Source of the DNA: Owenia fusiformis
Taxonomy: Eukaryota > Annelida > Polychaeta > Sabellida > Oweniidae
Length of the DNA: 64,000 nucleotides
Assembly: GCA_903813345.2 (NCBI GenBank)
Contig: CAIIXF020000003.1
Span: forward strand, 27,047,248 to 27,111,247
Direction: 5' to 3'
Numbering within the stretch: position 1 is the first letter of the stretch; every line of letters starts with the position of its first letter. Positions 56,501-64,000 of this stretch are shown here, piece by piece. Below the pieces are notes generated by a model. That model had not been told where the DNA came from and searched no databases. It saw nothing but the letters and a program-made list of their open reading frames with translations. A program made the translations under genes and the position numbers.

Positions 56501-59500
56501 TATTACAAATACAGACAGTACTGAAGCCTCAGTCACATTTTCTCTTGACAGCCGTGGATTTACAAAATCGATATAGAAAATATACCATACTGCTCATCCA
56601 ATATTTTATGCTGCATATTTCTTTCAATTTTGGAAAGCTGACTGAGGCATTAACTCACGGAGCGGTAGGCAAACTGCGCGCCTACTATGCACGCAGTTTG
56701 GAACATTGACAAACTGCGCGCCTATTCACAAAATGGCAGACAGGGAGGACACGACTCCCAAGAGGATGGAAATTACTGACAATACAAAGTTAATTTTGGT
56801 TATCAGACAGTACCAAGATGTGGAGAGTAATTTACTTTATACGTAGCACTCGATTTTTTTCCCGATGAATATCTAGTTATCTCAAAATAAGGTTCCCAAT
56901 GAGCTTTCTTGTTCAAATTATACAGTGTTGCGTCATATAATGTCTGTTTTTCGTAGTTTGACGTTTATTCAGCCCTCATGTTTGCATATACTGAAAGATA
57001 TAGGATTGCTGCTAATGGTTTAAGTAATATAGGGTTTGTGTGTTAAACAGTGACAAGCCATTAACGTGATTTTATTTTTTTCGCTGTCAAACTGCGTGCA
57101 TACTTTCACGTGGATTTCACAAACTGCGTGCCTAATACTTACAAACTGCGCGCCTATATTTTCAAACTGCGCGCCTAATTTGCAAGCTGTGTGCAAGTTT
57201 GTTGTGTATTTTCAGAAAACGTAAACCCCTCTCACTAAACCTGTCCATATATAAAAAAACCAAAGTCTGTCCCTAACAAAGATGTAGATAACAACAGTGC
57301 ATCTTCAAAAACCATGAAACCAGAATTAAGATGTTATTTTCACACGCACCAATGAAGAAAAGGAAACCAATCAAGAAACTAAAGGGGCGATTATTTAAAG
57401 GTACCAGTGACTCATTTGAAAAAACATGAAATTAAAAGACTGTGAAAACCTCTTGCCCGATGTCCTCTCAAACCTTAAAAGAAATAGTACATTGTGTCAA
57501 CCCTTCCTCAATTTCCTTACCCTCATCTCAACAAATTCAATCCCCCTTGAAATTACCGATTTATCAGGCTCGTATAATATACATGTACTGCAGTCGGAAC
57601 ATTCAAGTATTACTTCCTTTGGCATATGCTATAGAATAGACTCGAAACGATTGTATCCCCAAAAATTCAAAGATTTAAGTGAAAAAGTTTTGAATTACTG
57701 AATTTTGCTCATTATGCATGCGTGGTCACTTATTTATGGTAACGTGGGTAATAAACAAAGTTTCAAGTCGAAAGAGTGAGATTGTTGTAAATATCATTTT
57801 CTTACTTATATGTTCCTAAAACTGTAAATTGATATAGTATTTTATAATGAGGAATTCATTGAATTCTAAGAAATGGCTTTTTGGACTGCATCAATCAAAA
57901 ATCTAAATAAAAAAGGATTCAATATATATATTTACACAATTTTTATGAACGTATTTATTTATGTTGCACCATGCATGAAATAGTGTTAGTTTGAAATAAA
58001 GTAATAAAATAGGCAAGTTCGGCACTTCAATTGGGACTAGGCGGGGGCCTCCTGTGTGTCTTTTAGAAGGACCCCAATAGAATAAAACCATTTTCATGAG
58101 ATTTTTGAACTCAACTCTATATGATGAAGTCGAATCATTGCGCCATACTTTTATAAAATCATATAGACAAGAACAAAATAAAATATATAAATATGTACAT
58201 TTCCACTGGTTGTCAACCATCAACCCAATTTTAGTTTTTGATTTTTTTCAACTTTTTCAATCTCTACCAGCTTACTTACGTACTCCCATGAAATCACATA
58301 GGCCTGCATCAATAATATGCACGCAGTTTGGAAGAGTATGCACGCAGTTTGTGATTTCTGGCTAAAATAGGCGCGCAGTTTGTGTTTTATTACTTCTTTC
58401 TGTCATGTTCATCTGTTTTAATATGAAATATTTTGTATTGTACGGGAGAACTGGGTTGAGATTTACCTGTGAATCAAAACCCAAGTGTTTTCTATTTCTG
58501 TGAAACGTGCGATATCAACTTTTGTATCGGTAATCCAAAAATCGATGCCAATTTTTTGTATTAATCTGCTTATATTTTTAAACCAACGTTCATCTGGACA
58601 TACATTTCGCTATCACATGGCTGAATCATATAATCGCTACCGAATGGACGTGTGAAACTATAAAACAAGTCAGAATAAATGTCTTAAAATGACGTTTGAA
58701 AACACAGACTCCAACTTGTATGATGCAATGTTGATAGGCGCGCAGTTTGTCAGTCTTTCAAACTGCGTGCATAGTAGGCAAGCAGTTTGGCTACCGCTCC
58801 GTGTAACTGTCCAATTAACTATAGCAATAGCAATAACAACTACATACCACGAGAATTGTAGAATGATGTCATAATGATCTTAAACTTGTAACCTTGGAGA
58901 TGGAGTCCCTTGGAAGACTCCAACACAACAGCAGCATAACGATTCCTGGACTCAAGAGTGTAGTTGGACTTTTTATCGGTGCATGTTAGAACTGTCTGTA
59001 AAAAATAGATGTAAGACCTATGCTATAAGCAGTATTGCATTTATGTCAGATTGGGACTTTATGGTAGGGAGAATAGGATGACTTTGGGACTTTAGGGTGG
59101 CTTCGATTAATGACTGACTTTAAGGTCGCTTAGATTGATGACCTTTGGACTTCATGGTGGGGAGAATAGGAAATTTAAGGTGGTTTCGATTAATTGCATC
59201 GATTAAATTGGTTGAAATCAGATAATTTTTCATTTTTTGCCAGTTTTTGACATCTTACTACATACATATACGACAGATGATGCTCATTTTAGTATAATTA
59301 GATGGCAGAGATTATTTCTATACATTTTAAAACAATTTAAATAAAACAGAAAATTTTTAAGTAGGATTTACCAAACACTCAGACACATGTTTCTTACAAA
59401 TACACTGTAAAGGGCTCAATTCTATAGCAACACTTACATCGGGTATTGCCCTTCTGCTCAAATCATCATCTAAATATACTGAGAGTATTACATCACAATT

Positions 59501-61260
59501 CGTAATTTTAAAGTCTTTGATTTGAACAAGCATTTGTGTCGTGGTAAATATTGATTCAATGTCACCTTTGCCATAGAAAGTTGCTTTTTTGCAATTCGGT
59601 GCATATTTTGGAAGAAGCACAGCTCCATCTATATCCCCTGGACTTTGAGCATTATCGGAGAATCCATACATACAATTTTTCCTTGGTAAGGTAACTGGAA
59701 AAGAATGAAATATATATAAGAACAATGTTATACCAAAAACAAAAAATTATGGAAAATCACTTGAGACTCTAGTATTGAAATTGAAATGATCAATGGTAAA
59801 ACTTAGATATTGACAAATTGGGTCTAGGATTGATATTAAAGGGTCTGCCATATGTGTAAATGCTCAAATGGCCATCTTAAGGTCATTGTGTACTTTCGGC
59901 CAATTCGATGCAATCCTCAGAGTCACATATTGGTTTCAAATTTGAACTCATCCTTCCCCACACTGTCTATACTGGTACACTCTTTGTGTAAATTTTTAAA
60001 ATGTAGAGAATGTGGGGAAGGAGAAGTTCACTTTCGAAAATAATATGTAACTCAAAAAATGATGATTCTAAAAACTCCAAATGTACACGGTAGATCAATT
60101 GGCAGAGGTAAAACAAGAGAAATTTTTATGTGAAATATAATTCTCAACAAACAATAAATATAACCCGGCATTAATATGCAAAATGTCACCACCTGACATT
60201 TGTTACAGATGCCGAACACCAACCACTGAATGCCAACAGCCAAACATCAATCATGCACCAAACACTATAAACAAAAGTATTGGAGACTATAACAATATGT
60301 CACCACCAGTGGGCACCAACCAAAGTCGATGGAGATATTAGAGAACAGGGAGGCAATGTTATCAATGTTTGTCGTCAATGTTGGTAATTGCTGGACAAAT
60401 GGCTCCATGCAATAATTGTCTGACAATTACCCACATGGACAACATTGCCCCTTCCTCTAGGCCAACACTCTAAAACTGTTTGAGAAATGTAAATATAAGT
60501 TATTTCGAAAGTCGCATAACATAAACATAACATGAACATAAAGATATAATAGGGGAGATTAGTGTTGTAGCGATGTGTCATAATCGTACATCGATGCATC
60601 AGTAATTTTCAATAGTAAACATCGATGCACACCGTGATGTACTGTACATCGGGAAAAGTCTTACCAAATTTACCACAATTATAAAATAATAAAATTCTGA
60701 ATGCAACAAATAAATCTGTATAATAGATGTTTTGTTTCAGACATCGATGCATAGCCAGAATCACTTTTGGCGATGATTATCACGATGTGTCGATTAATGG
60801 CGACAACACTACTGTAGGGGAGATGCGTCAAATTTTGATGTATGGAGTTACTTCGTCATGGCCCATGGGGCTACTTCGGCCAAGGGGTTATTTCGACCAT
60901 GCTCAAAATTAGGGGTCTGCCATCTTGGATTAGATCTTGGATGTTGGAGATTTAGACTTTTTTTTTAATTTTCAAAAAACAAACATGGCAAACTGCATGA
61001 ATCAGGAAATGTAAGCTAATGTCAAAATAGCCCCATGGTCGAAATTAGCCCCATGACAAAGGCCCTGCATACGTCAAAGTTCAACATTTTATATTTGTTA
61101 CTTGTTTTTCCAGAATATAGGTGAATTACATTTTTGAACTTTCATAAGAATATAAACTACAATACTCACAATATTTATTCTTATCTGCTTTTACTTGGGA
61201 CTCTCCAAGAATTGAAAGAAAAATCAACTCTATTATCGCCCATTCAATTTTTATTTCCAT
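53350..61260 (-). CDS. single-pass receptor-like protein: CUB-like, LDL-receptor A, TM, PPxY tail
   Basis: Seven coding exons (listed separately) join with consistent phases 1,0,1,1,1,1 into 412 residues. Signal peptide 1-24 (core [12 protein letters not shown]). Residues 31-187 form an ectodomain with Cys 38, 65, 97, 128, 130, 137, 143, an NYT glycosylation site at 149, and a C-terminal strand pattern ([20 protein letters not shown]) that looks like a divergent CUB domain. Residues 189-226 are a full LDL-receptor class A module: six cysteines with [13 protein letters not shown] holding the calcium ligands. Transmembrane helix about 238-259, then RRRR. The cytoplasmic tail (260-412) is rich in Pro, Gly, Gln and Tyr, with PPAY (330-333) and PPGY (350-353), ligands for WW domains such as those of Nedd4-type ubiquitin ligases. 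The order recalls NETO proteins, but those have two CUB domains; I do not assign orthology. Function unknown. Confidence 0.85.
54194..54418 (-). CDS. receptor-like gene, exon 6 (tail)
   Basis: Acceptor TTTTTAG, donor GTAGGC in phase 1; residues 277-351, Pro/Gln/Ala/Tyr-rich, with PPAY. The other frames of this exon are open too, because it is compositionally biased, but only this one joins its neighbours in phase. Confidence 0.88.
54538..55073 (+). repeat. C-rich minisatellite, 34-41 bp, about 15 copies
   Basis: Unit: ctatgtgaactacattgtgt then gaactctcac and a C run of variable length (6-12). Lies in intron 5 of the receptor-like gene. No unique spacers. Confidence 0.95.
55631..55777 (-). 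CDS. receptor-like gene, exon 5 (transmembrane)
   Basis: Acceptor TTTTCAG, donor GTAAGT in phase 1; residues 228-276 with the helix [20 protein letters not shown] and the stop-transfer RRRR. Confidence 0.92.
56295..56414 (-). CDS. receptor-like gene, exon 4 (LDL-receptor A module)
   Basis: Acceptor GCTTTCCAG, donor GTATGT in phase 1; residues 188-227 contain one complete LDLa repeat. A single module on one phase-1/phase-1 exon is the usual shape of this shuffled domain. Confidence 0.95.
56522..56655. mobile_element. cagtcacatttg-family miniature element, short copy
   Basis: Starts gcctcagtcacattttctct and ends gctgactgaggc; the interior shares tttacaaaatcgatatagaa with 19392-19668. In intron 3, next to the transposon at 56656. 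Confidence 0.7.
56733..56846 (+). CDS. short frame of the 2.15-kb transposon
   Basis: [12 protein letters not shown]... to a TAG, 37 residues, starting right after the left TIR. The segment [15 protein letters not shown] is like the first helix of a Myb/SANT or MADF-type DNA-binding domain, a weak resemblance. It may be a first exon of a degraded transposase gene. Confidence 0.3.
   Translation: MADREDTTPKRMEITDNTKLILVIRQYQDVESNLLYT
57426..57701 (+). CDS. second frame of the 2.15-kb transposon
   Basis: 91 residues starting [20 protein letters not shown] and ending SEKVLNY. Composition is coding-like, but no motif is recognised. Probably a remnant of the element's own protein. Confidence 0.3.
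   Translation: MKLKDCENLLPDVLSNLKRNSTLCQPFLNFLTLISTNSIPLEITDLSGSYNIHVLQSEHSSITSFGICYRIDSKRLYPQKFKDLSEKVLNY
58848..58995 (-). CDS. receptor-like gene, exon 3
   Basis: Acceptor TTTTACAG, donor GTATGT in phase 1; residues 139-187 with C143, the N149 sequon and the strand [12 protein letters not shown]. Confidence 0.85.
59372..59694 (-). CDS. receptor-like gene, exon 2
   Basis: Acceptor TTTTCCAG, donor GTAAAT in phase 0; residues 31-138, the first part of the CUB-like ectodomain. Six cysteines, two of them as CIC. Confidence 0.85.
60178..60310. repeat. ttaccacctg-family repeat, copy 2
   Basis: Shares caccacctgacatttgttac, gatgccgaac and aacaatatgtcacc with 14545-14640. In intron 1. Confidence 0.6.
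60548..60815. mobile_element. miniature element with tagtgttgt ends
   Basis: tagtgttgtagcgatgtgtc on the left faces gatgtgtcgattaatggcga then caacacta on the right. The interior has repeated acatcgatgca. The sequence aggggagat occurs beside both ends. In intron 1. Confidence 0.6.
60826..61080. mobile_element. inverted-repeat element, ccatggggcta type
   Basis: cgtcatggcccatggggcta on the left and its near complement (tagccccatggtcgaa, tagccccatgac) on the right. In intron 1, about 90 bases from exon 1. Confidence 0.55.
61170..61260 (-). CDS. receptor-like gene, exon 1
   Basis: ATG at 61260-61258, residues 1-30 with the signal peptide, donor GTGAGT in phase 1. The start is the first ATG of the frame and lies just before the hydrophobic core. 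Confidence 0.8.
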
Positions 61261-61734
61261 TTTGTAGGTCTAATATTTCACTAGAGTGGCAATTCCAGGA
61301 TAAATTTTAAGTTCTAAATTATTTAAATATATCCAATGTTAAAGTATAACACGATTTATTACATCGTTATAGTTCTTGGTCGCTGAAAACAGCTGAAATT
61401 TGAAACATTTTGAGAGGAAGAAATTCCAAAAATCGATTGTCGAATCAAATCGTTAAAAGCGACGTAACCCAGCTCGAAGAAAACAAAGTTTTACATTTGC
61501 AACGTGGTCTTTTCAAACGTTATTTCTGATATATTTGAGGCATATAACTGCATTTTATCATTACTCATATATGTAGGACTATCTAAAGACTATTTCAAAG
61601 AAGACTAGGCCGGTTACAAGGCAGATAAATATGGTAATTTAATGTTGTTGGCATTTTTGACAAACCGGAAGTACAATTTTTATTTTTATTTTTGTGCTTT
61701 GACAACTCCGGCCTTTTACTCAGAGCTGTCAAGT

Positions 61735-61860
61735 GTCCCGCGAATGGCGGGATTATCCCGCGAATTCGATCAAAATTAGGCTAATTCGCGTGTCCCGCAA
61801 TGTCCCGCGAAGTCCCGCAAATGTGGCTTTCGACCTCCGCGAATTTCCGAAATTGTTGCA
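61735..61860 (+). repeat. tcccgcgaa repeat cluster 1
   Basis: Six or more copies of gtcccgc(g/a)aa spaced 10-30 bases. The related cluster 2 is at 63305-63615 in the same orientation, so the pair bounds a 1.9-kb region. Confidence 0.75.
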
Positions 61861-62124
61861 ATCCCCTATATGGTGATTATCTTATCTTATATAAGAAGCT
61901 TTTGCACTTTTGAGGAGTAAAGTTTACCTAATTTTAAGTACCTAGCATGCTGTTGTTTGGTATCAAAATAAAGAGGAAGGGTTCAACTTTGATTTTAATT
62001 ACGACAATAGGGATGTAGGTCACAAATAGTTCCAACGTTGGCCTTTTTACTATCCGTGTGGCCTTCATCTCAGAACTGAGTAAAAGTTAGCAAACGCGAG
62101 TTATAATAAATGGACGCTGATATC

Positions 62125-62945
62125 TAGAAAGGGTTTGTAGAAAAAACCGGGTACCGGGTAGTAAATCCTCCATGCTGGGTTCAAACTTGGTACCCGGTAC
62201 CCAGTCAAAAAACGGGTACCCAAAAAATGAAAAATACGAATATACGAGTATAACATAATTAGATTATCAGAAAACGTGTAAGATTTGTTTTGAATTTACA
62301 AAAAATGTATGTAACATCCTTCAAAATTGAGCTAGAAGCTTCAAATAAAAAGCATATTTTAAGGCTCTTTTCTTCCTCTATCGTCATGACCATATTTTCA
62401 TTGGTTATGTTCACGTACCAACATACGAACTCATTGAAAATAGAGTAAAATTGATTTGTCTTGTTATTCAAATCGTCTTACAATGTCATTGGCGTAGCCA
62501 GGAGAGGGTGTGATGGTGCGATCGCACCCCCTCCCCCTTCATTACCAATGGAAATATGACCATGATCATAGAGGAAGAAAAGAGGCTTAAAATGCTTTTT
62601 ATTTGAAGCTTCTAGCTCAATTTTGAAGGAAGTTACATTTTTGTGAATTCAAAACAAATCTTACACGTTTTCTAATGATCTAATTATGTTGTATATTCGT
62701 ATATTTCGTTTTTTGGGTACCCGGTTTTTCGACCGGGTACCAAGTTTGTCTACGTAAATTTTATTTATATTATTATGTATACGTTAATTAATTGCATTAC
62801 ATTTACATCTACATTTATATTTACATTTACATGTACATAAATAAGAATGAAGGAATAAAAAAAAAAAAAAAGTTTGAACCCAGCATGGAGGATTTACTAC
62901 CCGGTACCCAGTTTTTTCTACAAACCCTATCTAGAAAAGTAACCT
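62125..62945. mobile_element. foldback element with ccgggtacc motifs
   Basis: The left arm (62135-62405) and the right arm (62545-62945, reversed) share agggtttgtagaaaaaac, tactacccggtacccag complement, ttttgggtacccg and gcttctagctcaattttgaa. The right arm has an extra 110-base AT-rich insert with poly-A (62758-62872). Confidence 0.8.
62486..62670. mobile_element. CCCC-rich miniature element, copy 2
   Basis: Starts ggcgtagccagga, then gcgatcgcaccccctccccc and the block ttttatttgaagcttctagc, as at 17485-17757. It forms the turn and inner right arm of the foldback at 62125-62945. Confidence 0.55.
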
Positions 62946-63304
62946 CATTCCCTATAATTTGATGTAGATTAATCGAACCCCTATATCATGGGCTTTCAAT
63001 TGAAAGCCCATGCCTACAGTATGGTAGTAGTTGGTCACGACGCCAGAAGCAGAGAAGTGCAAAGTATTGTTCCAAATTTTTGAATTTCGTGTTAGATTAT
63101 GATACTCACACCTCAAGCATGGTTTTTGTTTTTGATAAATTACAATAAAGTTTAATAATATTTCTATGCGTATTTTGTGAAATTATGTTGACGTTTATTT
63201 AAGTTACAATGAAACGGTGCATTGTATTTGATTAATCAGTATCTGAAAGTTTGATTCATGTACTTTTACACGCTTTTACATTAGTCCAAATCACGCAAAT
63301 CCCT

Positions 63305-63615
63305 TGAATGTCCCGGGACATCCTGCAAATTTAGGTGGATGTCCCGCGAAATCCCGCAAATTTAGGGCACTTTTTCTAGAAAATCTGTCCCTCTATGAAG
63401 TTTTTGCTGGTAAACCTGTTAACTGTCCCGCAATTAGGGTGTTTGTCCCTCGAATGGTCCCGCGAAATCACGCGAATTTGATAAAAAAAATTGGCCTATA
63501 AGCGCAATCACGCAAATCCCTTAAGTGTCCCGCGAAATCCCGCGAATTTAGTAGATGTCCCGCAAAATCCCGCGAATTTTGGGCACTGGGTCTAAAAAAT
63601 CTGTCCCGCGAGAAA
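63305..63615 (+). repeat. tcccgcgaa repeat cluster 2
   Basis: About ten copies of tcccgcgaaatcccgc(g/a)aa-type motifs with tttaggg or tttagta spacers. The open frames here follow from the repeat. Confidence 0.8.
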
Positions 63616-63814
63616 ATCTTTGGGGGTTGACAGTACTGTTTACTGTTGTAAGAAGTCGTTATTCTTCAATACCATATGTAAACAACCTCTATGAAACTCT
63701 TTATTTATATTCAACCCCGTTATCTATACCTCAGTTGTCTATCTTTATATGGCTCTTAGCCGCTCTTTTCACTGAGGTCATTTCCAATATAGTTCACTCA
63801 TGTGACACATTGCT

Positions 63815-63997
63815 ATGAGTTTCTACCACGCTATACTCCATGCCAGTCCAAGTCTTCAACATATCACTGCGGCAGGCAAAACTTTAGTCTCATTTTCACC
63901 TGAATTAAAAGATGTCATTGGAAATCTCAAGAATCGAGAACTTGATCGGTTCCCCTGCGCAGGTGTACATATTATTGATGAACCATGCAGTAATTGA
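63815..63997 (+). other. short open frame at the window edge
   Basis: 60 residues (MSFYHAILHASPSLQHITAA to EPCSN), stop at 63995-63997. Composition is coding-like and non-repetitive, with an in-frame stop shortly before the ATG. It could be the fragment of a mobile-element protein or an exon that continues outside the window. Not recognised. Confidence 0.25.
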
Positions 63998-64000
63998 GCA

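Larger units (their letters stand above)
56656..58803. mobile_element. 2.15-kb DNA transposon with about 70-bp TIRs
   Basis: Both ends start CACGGAGCGGTAG and continue almost identically for about 70 bases, with four subterminal copies of aaactgcgcgcctat or its relatives on each side. The 5-bp sequence taact flanks it (56651-56655 and 58804-58808). It occupies most of intron 3. Two short frames remain on the plus strand (56733-56846 and 57426-57701). CAC-starting ends and subterminal repeats recall CACTA/EnSpm elements, but those usually make 3-bp duplications, so the superfamily is open. Confidence 0.8.

Overview
The window is AT-rich, intron-bearing animal DNA, most likely from a marine invertebrate. 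Evidence is three spliced gene models with GT/AG introns, animal-type extracellular domains (LDL-receptor class A, a divergent CUB-like region), LINE reverse transcriptase fragments and many short DNA transposons. I cannot name the species. All exon models were read by eye from splice sites, reading phase and protein features; there is no transcript evidence.

Layout. 1-15.8 kb holds only repeats: two truncated LINEs (2.06-2.80 and 11.79-12.46 kb), a Tigger/pogo-like element (5.75-6.50 kb), mariner-like elements (4.1-4.7 and 7.6-9.1 kb), one of which splits a transposase remnant, and several inverted or tandem duplications. 15.8-25.7 kb holds two related plus-strand genes for small secreted cysteine-rich proteins. 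Both have a short first exon with most of a signal peptide, a second exon with the same six-cysteine pattern, and a phase-1 donor at the same place. The downstream gene has a complete third exon ending in a furin-like basic stretch; the upstream gene has no visible third exon of its own. Foldback elements fill the introns and the ground from 22.7 to 32 kb.

32.5-50 kb is a transposon thicket. Its most striking part is a family of five related units (A-E) with Helitron-like right-hand features read on the minus strand: a 9-bp-stem hairpin about 10 bases before a terminal CTAG that is always followed by T. Unit A sits in a miniature transposon whose uninterrupted relative at 39.5-40.0 kb shows the empty site. 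Units C, D and E are joined head to tail. The family carries perfect AGGTCA direct repeats with 1-bp spacing.

53.3-61.3 kb is one complete minus-strand gene of seven coding exons (412 residues): signal peptide, divergent CUB-like ectodomain, one LDL-receptor class A module, one transmembrane helix, and a long Pro/Gly/Gln/Tyr-rich cytoplasmic tail with two PPxY motifs. Its introns hold a 2.15-kb transposon with about 70-bp terminal inverted repeats, a C-rich minisatellite and several miniature elements. The last 2.7 kb is foldback and CCCGCGAA-rich repeat, with one short unexplained open frame at the edge.

The secreted pair and the receptor-like gene lie 28 kb apart on opposite strands; nothing in the sequence shows that they act together.
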